Shown piece by piece: positions 15,270 through 23,037 of a stretch of 25,865 nt of DNA. Every line of letters starts with the position of its first letter. Positions within the stretch are counted from its first letter, which is position 1. The position numbers were made by a program, and so were the translations under genes. The notes below the pieces were generated by a model. It saw only the letters and a program-made list of their open reading frames with translations. It made no database searches and had not been told where the DNA came from. The DNA is taken from assembly GCA_045580305.1 (NCBI GenBank), contig JAZNNQ010000066.1, forward strand, positions 1 through 25,865, read 5' to 3'. This DNA is from RGIG7332 sp045580305 (lineage in GTDB: Bacteria; Bacillota; Clostridia; Oscillospirales; JAAYXM01).

Positions 15270-15298
15270 ATCTTTTGCTCCTTCCCGAAATGTGGGTC

Positions 15299-15766
15299 TT
15301 ACATAATTTCTAAAATCTTGTACTTGATCTGGCCAATGGGCGCTTCAACAACAACGGTATCACCGATCTTTGCACCATAAAGTGCCTTGCCGAAGGGAGA
15401 CTCATCGGAAATGCGGAACTCAAAGGGATTAGCCTCCTGAGAGCCAACGATCTGATAGGTAACCTCGCTCTTATCAGCGATGTTTTTAACCTTAACCTTA
15501 GAGCCTGCAGTAACGGTTTCATTGCTTGCAGTCTCCTCAATAATCTCATAATTTGCAAGGATGTTCTCTACCTCTGCGATACGGGAGTAAAGTTTACCCT
15601 GCTCGTTCTTTGCTTCATCGTACTCGCTGTTCTCAGAAAGATCGCCGAAGGAACGAGCTTCCTTAATCTGCTCTGCAACCTCGCGCTCACGGACGGTTTT
15701 TAAATATTCCAGCTCGTCCTGAAGTTCTTTTAATCTCTCTTTAGATACTTTGAATGTCTTTTTCAT
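15299..15766 (-). CDS. greA: Transcription elongation factor GreA
   Basis: Enters the RNA polymerase secondary channel and stimulates cleavage of backtracked RNA. The N-terminal coiled coil carries the two acidic tip residues in ARSFGDLSENSEYDEAK, and the C-terminal FKBP-like domain ends ESPFGKALYGAKIGDTVVVE. I start at the ATG at 15766 (MKKTFKVSKERLKELQDELE), 155 residues, with AGGAG 6-7 bases upstream; the 14-codon open extension upstream is not family-like. A perfect-consensus promoter lies about 75 bases ahead. greA and lysS probably share one transcript ending at 13288. Confidence 0.97.
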   Translation of the reverse strand: MKKTFKVSKERLKELQDELEYLKTVREREVAEQIKEARSFGDLSENSEYDEAKNEQGKLYSRIAEVENILANYEIIEETASNETVTAGSKVKVKNIADKSEVTYQIVGSQEANPFEFRISDESPFGKALYGAKIGDTVVVEAPIGQIKYKILEIM

Positions 15767-15842
15767 AACTATCTCCTCTTTGCAAATAAAATTTCTCAAA
15801 AAGTTCACAAATTCCCATTATGGTAATTAACTAATACACATT

Positions 15843-15871
15843 ATTATAGTAAATCACGCTTTTTCTGTCAA
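15843..15871 (-). promoter_or_regulatory. Perfect-consensus promoter for greA-lysS
   Basis: TTGACA (15866-15871), exactly 17 bases, TATAAT (15843-15848). The -35 box contains the TGA stop codon (15868-15870) of the upstream uncharacterised gene, so the two functions share bases. The predicted leader before the greA ATG is about 70 bases. Confidence 0.93.
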
Positions 15872-16551
15872 GTCAATTTTTCACACTCAAAGGTTATTTG
15901 CCCCACCCGAAGCTCTTTTGTGGCAAGCGCGCCCGCTTCTATCAGTGCCACATACGCGCTTTTCAGATGTGTTGACGGAATATGACTTGTTTTTTCATCT
16001 TTTGCCACCGTTGTTCCGTTTAATCGGTAAATTAAGTCGTCCTTTATAAAATGTATTGAAAAATCCTTTTCATACATATCAATAACAATATTTGCGTTTT
16101 TTGCACAGCTTAAAGAAATGCCGTAGTTTTCCATTATATACTCGGAAATAAGGTCGCTGTCGTTTGACTCTATGGCAATATGTCGCGCGTTTTTTATTAT
16201 TTCCTCAATGCTGTGTAGCCATGTATTACCTATCCGCCCTGCACGGATGTAAATATGTGCTTTATCCGGGGTAGTTTTAAAATATTCAAGAGTTTTCCTA
16301 TATATTTCAGCCGCAAGGTATCTATAGACCTTGCTGGGTGAAATCGCCGTTATACCATACGCCGAAAGCTCCTCTTCCGCACAGCTTTCGGATATTATCA
16401 CCCTTCTCCCCGCCAGAAGCTTACCCGCTTTTTTCAGATGACGCTTTTTTTCATTTGGTATCTTTATCCACAGCATATTATAGCCGGAAAGTTTAATGTC
16501 GGCTTTGTGTACCCGTCTCAGGCTTTTATCGATTTCAAGTAAACCGAGCAT
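15868..16551 (-). CDS. Uncharacterised soluble protein between ctpA and greA
   Basis: I do not recognise this protein. It has 227 residues, no signal peptide and no convincing membrane span. It is rich in Lys, Glu and Ile and alternates predicted strands and helices: LAGRRVIISESCAEEEL, then KAHIYIRAGRIGNTWLHSI and NARHIAIESNDSDLISEYIM, which has a Rossmann-like rhythm without a clear GxGxxG. A later pair of strands reads ANIVIDMYEKDFSIHFIKDD. The ATG at 16551 has AGGTGA upstream. It follows the ctpA terminator by about 45 bases without an evident promoter of its own, so it may depend on read-through. Its stop codon lies inside the greA -35 box. Gene reality is supported by length, ribosome site and snug fit; function is unknown. 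Confidence 0.78.
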   Translation of the reverse strand: MLGLLEIDKSLRRVHKADIKLSGYNMLWIKIPNEKKRHLKKAGKLLAGRRVIISESCAEEELSAYGITAISPSKVYRYLAAEIYRKTLEYFKTTPDKAHIYIRAGRIGNTWLHSIEEIIKNARHIAIESNDSDLISEYIMENYGISLSCAKNANIVIDMYEKDFSIHFIKDDLIYRLNGTTVAKDEKTSHIPSTHLKSAYVALIEAGALATKELRVGQITFECEKLT

Positions 16552-16595
16552 AAAATTATCACCTGTTTAATTTATGCTCACGCCCTATTAAATAT

Positions 16596-16627
16596 AATAT
16601 CACCCTGCGAAATCGCAGGGTGATATT
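16596..16627 (-). terminator. Hairpin terminator after ctpA
   Basis: Perfect 15-base arms (16596-16610 and 16613-16627; core CACCCTGCGA/TCGCAGGGTG) begin 3 bases after the ctpA stop. The following minus-strand bases are ATATTTAATA, a weak U-tract, so termination may be partial. This would let some transcript reach the downstream uncharacterised gene. Confidence 0.75.
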
Positions 16628-16629
16628 TA

Positions 16630-17829
16630 TTACTGAAGTTTAGCTTTCACATTCTGGAACGCCGCCTGGATCTGGGGGTCGCTTTCCATTGTCAATGTGT
16701 AGAAATTCTTTGTCTGCTCCTCGGTAAGCTCAACATTAATGTCCGGCTTTATGCCCTGAGTATCCGCAAGGCTTACGCCCTTTGCAGTAAAGTACTTATT
16801 GATGGAGAGCACTAAACCGCCACCGTTTTTGAGCTTAATGGGACTTTGTGCACAGCCCTTGCCGGTGGTAGGTGTTCCCACAACCGTTGCCTTGCCGTGC
16901 TCCTGCAGAGATGCGGCAAAAAATTCCGCCGCGCTGATACTGCCGCTATTGACAAGTACCGCCATAGGTGCAACCACCTCGTTGGCATCGGACTTAAACT
17001 CCTCAACGACGCCCGCCTTGTCGGTTACCGTGATTATCTTACCCTCGGGCAGAATGGCATCCAGCGCCACAACAAGCTCCTCTAAAATACCGCCGGGGTT
17101 GTTTCTAAGATCGAACACAAATGCTTTGGCACCCTGATTTTGCAGATTGTGTACCGCGGTTACCACCTGGTTTCCGGCGCCCTTGTCAAATGCACGGATT
17201 TTCACATAACCAATTCCGTCCACAAGCTGTGATCGAACATTTTCAATCTTGATCTCAGCTCTTGTAGCGGTGAGTGTATGGGTCGTTCCGTCACTTAAGC
17301 GCATAACGCCCAACTGTACCGGAGTCCCCGCCTCGCCCTTTACATTGTCAACCGAGGTTTCGTATCCGATTTCCAGAACCTTTTTACCGTCTACCTCGGT
17401 CACAATATCGCCGGGCAGAAGTCCGGCCTTCTGAGCCGGTGAGTCATCGTACACCTCGACAATTCGTATATTGCCGGTAGTGTTATCCTGAACCACAGTC
17501 ACACCGATACCCACCATATTATCCGTAAATGAATTTATATATTCGGCAAAAGCCTCTTCATCAAGATAATATGACCACTTATCACCCAAAAAGGCGACCA
17601 TTCCGGCAAGTGCGCCGTCGATCATTTTATCCTCATCGTATTCATTTACATACAAGGTTTCGATGTTGGTCTGAACCTCAGAAATTCGTTCGTACTGGGA
17701 AATTACCTTGTTAAATTTCTCAACCTGGGCACTGGTTATCTTCTGCATATTGAAAAATGCAATACCGTAGGTAACCGCCGCGCTGAGCAGCATAAGCGCC
17801 AAGGTCGTGGTAATATATCTTTTTTTCAT
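16630..17829 (-). CDS. C-terminal processing peptidase, S41 family (CtpA-like)
   Basis: Membrane-anchored serine protease acting outside the membrane. The N-terminal 30 residues form a signal anchor (TTLALMLLSAAVTYGIAFF). A PDZ domain follows (about 105-185; SPAQKAGLLPGDIVTEVDGK). The S41 domain has RNNPGGILEELVVALD, the catalytic Ser in NSGSISAAEFFAASL and the catalytic Lys in GTPTTGKGCAQSP. The 399-residue length is normal for the CtpA/CtpB group. The ATG lies 6 bases after the M23 hydrolase stop, with AAGGGA inside that gene's last codons, so the two are coupled. In other bacteria CtpA degrades peptidoglycan hydrolases, including M23 enzymes, which fits the neighbour; here that is inference. 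Confidence 0.93.
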   Translation of the reverse strand: MKKRYITTTLALMLLSAAVTYGIAFFNMQKITSAQVEKFNKVISQYERISEVQTNIETLYVNEYDEDKMIDGALAGMVAFLGDKWSYYLDEEAFAEYINSFTDNMVGIGVTVVQDNTTGNIRIVEVYDDSPAQKAGLLPGDIVTEVDGKKVLEIGYETSVDNVKGEAGTPVQLGVMRLSDGTTHTLTATRAEIKIENVRSQLVDGIGYVKIRAFDKGAGNQVVTAVHNLQNQGAKAFVFDLRNNPGGILEELVVALDAILPEGKIITVTDKAGVVEEFKSDANEVVAPMAVLVNSGSISAAEFFAASLQEHGKATVVGTPTTGKGCAQSPIKLKNGGGLVLSINKYFTAKGVSLADTQGIKPDINVELTEEQTKNFYTLTMESDPQIQAAFQNVKAKLQ

Positions 17830-17835
17830 ATAGGG

Positions 17836-19020
17836 TTATCCCTTCGTAAAGTAATTCATCGGGTTGGTATCATCACCGTTGATGAGCACCTCAAAATGCA
17901 GATGCGGGCCGGTTGAATATCCGGTAGAGCCTACATATCCAATGGTCTGACCTTTTTTAACATATGTGCCCTTCGACACCGCAAGGCGGCTCTGATGTGC
18001 GTAAAGAGTGCTTTTTCCGCCGCCGTGGTCAATTACAATGTAGTTACCGTATCCGCGGGATGACCAGCCGGAGACGATTACCGTGCCGGAGTTTGCCGCA
18101 ACAATCGGAGTTCCCGTGCCTGCAGCGATATCAATACCGGTATGCTTACTCCTGACGCGGGTTATGGGGTCTTTACGATAGCCGTAAGGCGAGGTTATGG
18201 TGTACTTGCCCGGCACCGGCCAGGTAAGATCGCCACCTACATATTTGCTGGAAGATCCGGACTTAGTGGTAAGACGCTTGATCTCAGCTCTTGCCGCCGC
18301 CTGTGCAGTCTCAGCCTCATCGTATGCCTTCTTATATGCCTTTTCTTCGGCGTTAAGTTCTTTCAAAAGGGTAGTAGCCTCAGCCTCCTGCTCGTCAAGC
18401 TCGCTTTTGCGCGCCTTGAGCACTAGCTTGGCACTTTCCTGCGCCTTTTTATTCTCAGCAATCTCGGTCTGCTTCTGTGCAATAGTCGCCTGCTGCTGCT
18501 TTAAATCGTTCATAATGCCACGGTCATATGACATAACATTTCCTATGATTTCAGCACGAGACAGCATCTCGCTAAAGCTGTCTGCCGCCAAAATTACGGT
18601 AAGGTATGAAACCCTGCCGTTCTCTTCCATAGCACGGATACGCTGTTTAAATAAGGTATAGGTCTCAGCTTCTTTGGCTTTAGCGGTGTCCAGGTCCTTC
18701 TGACACTGGGTAGACTGAGCATCAAGCTGACTTATAATCTCATTTATCGTCGCAATCTCTTGAGCGGTTACACTGATTTTTCTATCCAGTGCTTCCTTTT
18801 CCGCAGTAGCGGATTTCTTCTCACTGCGAACACGGTTGAGGTCTTCCTGAATGGCGGCCTTCTCCTTGTCAAGCTTGGACAACTTGTCATTAAGGCTCGA
18901 AACCGTAGATGCGGCCTCGCCCACCATTAAAACAGCCTCCATCAAAAGCGGCACTATCATAAGAAGTGCAAGCACTATGGCGAGAATGCTTATTATGATC
19001 TTTTTGGTTTGTTGTTTCAT
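17836..19020 (-). CDS. Coiled-coil M23 (LytM) murein hydrolase, FtsEX partner candidate
   Basis: Secreted or anchored peptidoglycan endopeptidase. A hydrophobic segment at residues 8-35 is followed by a long coiled coil (about 40-260) containing LDKEKAAIQEDLNRVRSEKK and similar heptads. The C-terminal 120 residues form a LytM domain with zinc ligands in KHTGIDIA (HxxxD) and the HLH of TGPHLHFEVL, plus the catalytic-loop YAHQS. All expected catalytic residues are present, unlike the inactive LytM of E. coli EnvC, so it should cut peptidoglycan itself. Layout and position right after ftsX match hydrolases controlled by FtsEX through the coiled coil. Length 394; AGGAGG lies 7 bases before the ATG. 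Confidence 0.94.
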   Translation of the reverse strand: MKQQTKKIIISILAIVLALLMIVPLLMEAVLMVGEAASTVSSLNDKLSKLDKEKAAIQEDLNRVRSEKKSATAEKEALDRKISVTAQEIATINEIISQLDAQSTQCQKDLDTAKAKEAETYTLFKQRIRAMEENGRVSYLTVILAADSFSEMLSRAEIIGNVMSYDRGIMNDLKQQQATIAQKQTEIAENKKAQESAKLVLKARKSELDEQEAEATTLLKELNAEEKAYKKAYDEAETAQAAARAEIKRLTTKSGSSSKYVGGDLTWPVPGKYTITSPYGYRKDPITRVRSKHTGIDIAAGTGTPIVAANSGTVIVSGWSSRGYGNYIVIDHGGGKSTLYAHQSRLAVSKGTYVKKGQTIGYVGSTGYSTGPHLHFEVLINGDDTNPMNYFTKG

Positions 19021-19032
19021 AGCAGTGCCTCC

Positions 19033-19923
19033 TTAAACCTTAAGGAATTTACGAATTGTAATTCCGCTACCGATGCAACCGACGATCGCGCCGACACCCA
19101 CAAAGGATAGAATCAGCTGCCAAGCCATACTTCTGAAGGTGATAAGCTCAAACAGGGTAAAATCTGCAAGAGCGGTGTTGACAACATAAGCATAGAGCGC
19201 CCACTGCAGGACAAGTGCCACCAGTGCACCTATTACGCCTAAAATAAGGCCCTCGATCATAAACGGACTTCTTACAAAGCTGTCGTTAGCACCGATCATC
19301 TTCATAATCGCGATTTCCTCTCGGCGGTTAAACAACGCGAGATTTACAGTGTTTGCAATGATGAACAGCGCCACACAAAGAAGAACTAAAATTATGATAA
19401 TACACGCAAGGGTTGCAATGTGTCGGATCTGAACGATTTTGTCGGAAACATCGCTTCTTGCGGAAACATCAGCAATTCCGTCCACCTCTTGAACAGCGTC
19501 CGCCACCTCTTGGGTCGTACCTATATCATCTACCTTTATACGGTAGCGATTGCGCAAGGGGTTATCGCCCTCTAAGCCGTTGAGAAGATCCTGGTCATCA
19601 CCAAGTTCCTCGCGGAATGAGATGAGCGCATCCTCCTTGGAAACATAGGTAACCTCGGAAATATGCTCATTAGCGGCACGGATATCTTCGGTAAGCGCTG
19701 CCGCATCCTCGCTGTCCAGCGTTTCGTTTACATACGCCAGTATTTCGTTCTGGGATTCGATGGTTTGCAGCATACTTTCAATATTAACAGCAACGAGCAT
19801 AAAGCTTCCCATAATAAGCAGACAGGCGGCGATAACGCCGATTGCCGCAATGCTCATTACACTGTGCTTGCCGATGCTGGAGATCGCTTCGCGCAGAAAA
19901 TAAGATAAATTATACCATTTCAT
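19033..19923 (-). CDS. ftsX: FtsX, membrane subunit of the FtsEX complex
   Basis: Four-span permease-like protein that passes ATP-driven conformational change from FtsE to a cell wall hydrolase. The first span lies near residues 20-45 (SIAAIGVIAACLLIMGSFML), followed by an extracellular loop of about 120 residues and three spans in the FtsX/MacB fold (LACIIIILVLLCVALFIIAN; LILGVIGALVALVLQWAL; LILSFVGVGAIVGCIGSGI). The motif FNRREEIAIMKMIGA between spans 2 and 3 is typical. I start at the ATG at 19923 (MKWYNLSYFLREAI), 296 residues, because GGAGG lies 11 bases upstream inside the ftsE 3' end; the longer open frame would include that ribosome site. It overlaps ftsE by 14 bases. Confidence 0.96.
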   Translation of the reverse strand: MKWYNLSYFLREAISSIGKHSVMSIAAIGVIAACLLIMGSFMLVAVNIESMLQTIESQNEILAYVNETLDSEDAAALTEDIRAANEHISEVTYVSKEDALISFREELGDDQDLLNGLEGDNPLRNRYRIKVDDIGTTQEVADAVQEVDGIADVSARSDVSDKIVQIRHIATLACIIIILVLLCVALFIIANTVNLALFNRREEIAIMKMIGANDSFVRSPFMIEGLILGVIGALVALVLQWALYAYVVNTALADFTLFELITFRSMAWQLILSFVGVGAIVGCIGSGITIRKFLKV

Positions 19924-20599
19924 TTTGATAGTAACCTCCGGTTTTGTCACTTATAATCTTACCGTCGCTGATTGTAACAACACGCTTTTTAAAAGCGTCA
20001 ACCAGCTCATGCTCATGGGTTACTACAAGCACGGTAGTGCCGTACTCGTTGATTTTAACAAGCAGACGCATAATATCCAAAGACATTCTCGGGTCAAGGT
20101 TTCCGGTGGGCTCATCGGCAATAATCATTTTGGGATTATTGACCAGAGCGCGGGCGATGGCAACACGCTGCTTCTCGCCACCGGAAATCTGGGTGGGATA
20201 ATGGTCCATCTTGTCCCTAAGTCCAACAAGGCCAAGCACATATTCAACGCGTTTTTTAATTACACGGGGGGATTTGCCCACCGCGCGCATAGCAAACGCC
20301 ACATTTTCGAAAATCGTCTTCTTATCTATCAAACGGAAATCCTGAAACACAACGCCTAAGCTGCGTCGTAATTTCGGAATATCACGGGGTTTAATTCTAT
20401 TTAAGTTAAAATCATTTACTATTCCGCGACCGCTGGTCATCTTAACCTCGCTCGTAAGTATCTTGAGAAGCGTTGATTTACCGGACGCAGAGGAGCCTAC
20501 AAGAAACACAAATTCGCCGTCGTCAATGCGCAGATTTATACCTGCAAGGGCTTGTGTTCCGTTTTCATATATCTTACATACATCAAGCAGACGCAGCAT
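19910..20599 (-). CDS. ftsE: FtsE, ATPase subunit of the FtsEX complex
   Basis: Cytoplasmic ABC ATPase that partners FtsX at the division site or along the lateral wall. Walker A is GSSASGKST, the Q-loop follows in VVFQDFRL, the signature is ISGGEKQRVAIARA, and Walker B with the next Glu and D-loop is MIIADEPTGNLDP; the switch His is in VVTHEHEL. The 229-residue length is normal. GGAG lies 6 bases before the ATG. Only 50 bases separate it from the regulator gene upstream and no terminator or promoter is visible there, so it is probably on the regulator's transcript. Confidence 0.96.
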   Translation of the reverse strand: MLRLLDVCKIYENGTQALAGINLRIDDGEFVFLVGSSASGKSTLLKILTSEVKMTSGRGIVNDFNLNRIKPRDIPKLRRSLGVVFQDFRLIDKKTIFENVAFAMRAVGKSPRVIKKRVEYVLGLVGLRDKMDHYPTQISGGEKQRVAIARALVNNPKMIIADEPTGNLDPRMSLDIMRLLVKINEYGTTVLVVTHEHELVDAFKKRVVTISDGKIISDKTGGYYQNEMV

Positions 20600-20649
20600 T
20601 TCTATCTCCCCACTCTAAATTTATTTAAAAAGCAACTCGCGGCTGGGCA

Positions 20650-21741
20650 TTAAAATGCACAGTCGCGTGATGATAAGTATTTCTTAACCATAAGTGCAAC
20701 CTTAAAGATAATTGCATGGTCAAACTCACGCAAGTCGAGACCTGTGATCTTTTTGATCTTTTCAAGTCTGTACACAAGAGTATTTCTGTGCACGAATAAT
20801 TTACGCGATGTCTCAGATACATTCAGGTTGTTCTCAAAGAATTTCTGGATGGTAAACAGGGTCTCAGAATCAAGCGCATCGATTGAATTCTTCTTGAATA
20901 CCTCTGATAAGAACATCTCACAAAGTGTTGTGGGAAGCTGATAAATAAGACGGCCGATGCCGAGATTTTCATAGCTTATAATGTTCTTTTCGGTATCGAA
21001 TACCTTGCCAACCTCGATTGCAACCTGTGCTTCCTTATATGATGCAGCTAAATCCTTAAGTGTGGGCGCAATAGTGCCGATACCGATGACCGCCTTGATG
21101 AACAGTTCGGAATTCAAGGTCTCTTCAATGGTCTTTGCAAGCTTGATAAATTCCTTTGTGTCAACATTCATACGAACCTCTTTAACAAGAACGAGGTCGC
21201 TTTCGCTTATGCTGATAACAAAGTCACGCTGCTTGTCCGGGAAAAGGCTCTGCAACACATCAACAGCCGCAATATCGCATTTGTCAACCTGTCTGATTAA
21301 AAGCACGATGTGCGGAACATCAATCGGAAAATGAAGCTCGTTTGAGCGTACATAAATATCACCCGGGAGAATATTGTCTACCAGGATATTCTTAACAAAG
21401 GTCGCCTTGTCGTGCTTCTCATCGTAGAAGCTCTTTGCATTGTTGAGTGCAACAGACGCCATCATACAAAGAGAATTTGCATAATCGTCTTCTCCCTCAA
21501 TAAATACAGCATAATCAAAGCGCACGCTTAAATTGGAAAGCGGTTTGTATGTGTAACCGTCAAACAAGCAGATTCCGTCGCTGGATTCATAAAGCTTGTT
21601 AACCGCATCTTCTCTCTTTTCACCAATAAGTGTTAAATCGCTGCAGGCAACGATAGCACCTAAAGAATCGACCACGCCAATAACGCGATCAGTAGCCTCT
21701 TTCATTTGCAGCACAAGGCCTTGAAGCATTCTTCCTGACAT
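20650..21741 (-). CDS. CdaR/PucR-type transcriptional regulator
   Basis: The C-terminal 50 residues hold the PucR-type helix-turn-helix (NLNVSETSRKLFVHRNTLVYRLEKI followed by TGLDLREFDHAI, about 305-355). The N-terminal 130 residues resemble the sugar-diacid recognition domain of CdaR (GRMLQGLVLQM, then GVVDSLGAIVACSDLTLIG). The middle third fits the GGDEF-derived region of this family (VLVKEVRMNVDTKEF, KAVIGIGTIAPTLKDLAASY). Length 363 is typical. A good promoter precedes it and the ribosome site is GGGTGG. It sits directly before ftsE, so it may act on cell-wall genes or merely share their transcript; its ligand cannot be read from sequence. Confidence 0.88.
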   Translation of the reverse strand: MSGRMLQGLVLQMKEATDRVIGVVDSLGAIVACSDLTLIGEKREDAVNKLYESSDGICLFDGYTYKPLSNLSVRFDYAVFIEGEDDYANSLCMMASVALNNAKSFYDEKHDKATFVKNILVDNILPGDIYVRSNELHFPIDVPHIVLLIRQVDKCDIAAVDVLQSLFPDKQRDFVISISESDLVLVKEVRMNVDTKEFIKLAKTIEETLNSELFIKAVIGIGTIAPTLKDLAASYKEAQVAIEVGKVFDTEKNIISYENLGIGRLIYQLPTTLCEMFLSEVFKKNSIDALDSETLFTIQKFFENNLNVSETSRKLFVHRNTLVYRLEKIKKITGLDLREFDHAIIFKVALMVKKYLSSRDCAF

Positions 21742-21771
21742 TTATACCACCCTTTATGAAATATTGCCGGA

Positions 21772-21787
21772 GGGGTAAATTTTCCCC
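21772..21787 (-). promoter_or_regulatory. Near-palindrome in the regulator's leader
   Basis: A 16-base inverted repeat with one mismatched pair, GGGGAAAATTTACCCC on the minus strand, lies between the predicted transcription start (about 21812) and the ATG at 21741. It could be an operator, possibly for autoregulation, or a small leader hairpin. Only position and symmetry support it. Confidence 0.35.
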
Positions 21788-21818
21788 TTTCCACATATGT
21801 CCTAAGTATACATAAAAC

Positions 21819-21847
21819 ATTATAGCAGAGTTTTCGACAAATTGCAA
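21819..21847 (-). promoter_or_regulatory. Extended -10 promoter for the regulator-ftsEX operon
   Basis: TTGCAA (21842-21847), a 17-base spacer, and TATAAT (21819-21824) preceded by TGC, an extended -10. It lies just past the terminator of the ABC ATPase gene and about 78 bases before the regulator's ATG. It probably also drives ftsE, ftsX, the M23 gene and ctpA. Confidence 0.85.
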
Positions 21848-21870
21848 ATAAAAATTATGTAAACAAAATG

Positions 21871-21908
21871 AAAACTCCCAAAAAACAAAGCTGTTTTTTG
21901 GGAGTTTT
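21871..21908 (-). terminator. Intrinsic terminator after the ABC ATPase gene
   Basis: Perfect 17-base arms (21871-21887 and 21892-21908; core AAAACTCCCA/TGGGAGTTTT) with a 4-base loop, 16 bases past the stop codon. The descending arm ends in TTTT. Because A-runs and T-runs flank both sides, it may work in both directions. Confidence 0.92.
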
Positions 21909-21924
21909 ATACATTAAGTTAGGA

Positions 21925-23037
21925 TTAGTTGGTTATAGTCTTCTCGGTTTCCTTGTCGAAGAGGTGGATCTTGTTAACATCAAATGCAACCTTGATCTCA
22001 TCACCCGGCTTGCTGTAGTCGCGCGGAGATACGCGAGCGATAAGGGGAAGGCCCTCGCAAGTGAGGTAGAGGTAGGTCTCGTGACCCATCATTTCAACAA
22101 CATCAACCTTAGCATCAGCAAGAGCATTGGTGAACTGGTTGATATAAACTTCCTCGTCATGAATAGCCTCAGGACGAACACCAACGATAACTTCCTTTCC
22201 AACATAAGCAAGAACCTCAGGCTTGCGGCCCTTAGACTCGGGAAGAGCGATCTTGGTGGAACCGAACTGTAAGTAGGTAACGCCGTCTTCATCAAGAACG
22301 GTAGCATCAAAGGTGTTCATATTCGGAGAACCGATAAAGGTAGCAACGAAGAGGTTAGCCGGTGTATCATAAAGAACGGTCGGAGCAGCGATCTGCTGAA
22401 TGAAGCCGTCCTTCATAACAACGATACGGGTACCCATTGTCATAGCCTCTGTCTGGTCATGTGTAACGTAGATAAATGTAGTACCAAGTCTCTGATAGAG
22501 CTTGTTGATCTCAGTTCTCATGTTAGCACGAAGCTTAGCATCGAGGTTTGAGAGAGGCTCGTCGAGAAGGAATACCTTAGGATCACGAACGATAGCACGG
22601 CCGAGAGCAACACGCTGACGCTGACCACCGGAAAGAGCGGCGGGTTTTCTGTCGAGAAGGTGTTCGATATCGAGGATACGTGCAGCTTCTGTTACACGTT
22701 CTCTGATTTCAGCTTTAGGGATTTTTCTGAGTTTGAGAGCAAAAGCCATGTTCTCAAAAACTGTCATATGAGGATAGAGAGCATAGTTCTGGAAAACCAT
22801 TGCGATATCTCTGTCTTTGGGAGCAACGTCGTTAACAAGTCTGTCTCCGATATATAATTCGCCATCAGAAATTTCTTCAAGTCCGGCAATCATTCTGAGA
22901 GTTGTGGACTTACCGCATCCTGAAGGACCAACAAGCACGATAAACTCTTTGTCTTCAATGTCGAGACAAAAATCAGAAACAGCTGTAACACCACCTGCAT
23001 ATGTTTTATAAATGTGCTGTAAATTTAAATTTGCCAT
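21925..23037 (-). CDS. Sugar ABC transporter ATPase, MsmX/UgpC/MalK family
   Basis: Energy-coupling ATPase for carbohydrate importers. Walker A is VGPSGCGKSTTLRMIAGLEE, the Q-loop MVFQNYALYPHMTVFEN, the signature LSGGQRQRVALGRA, Walker B and D-loop VFLLDEPLSNLDAKLR, and the switch His YVTHDQTEAMTM. The C-terminal 130 residues form the MalK-type OB/TOBE regulatory domain (VGVRPEAI is diagnostic). At 370 residues it matches MsmX and UgpC. No permease or binding-protein gene is near, so like Bacillus subtilis MsmX it may serve several importers. It has its own promoter and terminator. Odd point: codon use changes sharply at about 22430-22600, with ACA/AAA/AGA-type codons toward the N-terminus and ACC/AAG/CGY toward the C-terminus, pointing to a mosaic origin or an assembly join. 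Confidence 0.95.
   Translation of the reverse strand: MANLNLQHIYKTYAGGVTAVSDFCLDIEDKEFIVLVGPSGCGKSTTLRMIAGLEEISDGELYIGDRLVNDVAPKDRDIAMVFQNYALYPHMTVFENMAFALKLRKIPKAEIRERVTEAARILDIEHLLDRKPAALSGGQRQRVALGRAIVRDPKVFLLDEPLSNLDAKLRANMRTEINKLYQRLGTTFIYVTHDQTEAMTMGTRIVVMKDGFIQQIAAPTVLYDTPANLFVATFIGSPNMNTFDATVLDEDGVTYLQFGSTKIALPESKGRKPEVLAYVGKEVIVGVRPEAIHDEEVYINQFTNALADAKVDVVEMMGHETYLYLTCEGLPLIARVSPRDYSKPGDEIKVAFDVNKIHLFDKETEKTITN

Noticed and set aside
15270..15298. T-box or other riboswitch for lysS
   Set aside because: Only 29 bases separate greA and lysS and the greA leader of about 70 bases is too short for a T-box; no specifier or antiterminator elements are seen.
19924..19950. Longer start for ftsX at GTG 19950
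   Set aside because: The GGAGG ribosome site lies inside this extension, and the family-like start MKWYNLSYFLREAI is at 19923.
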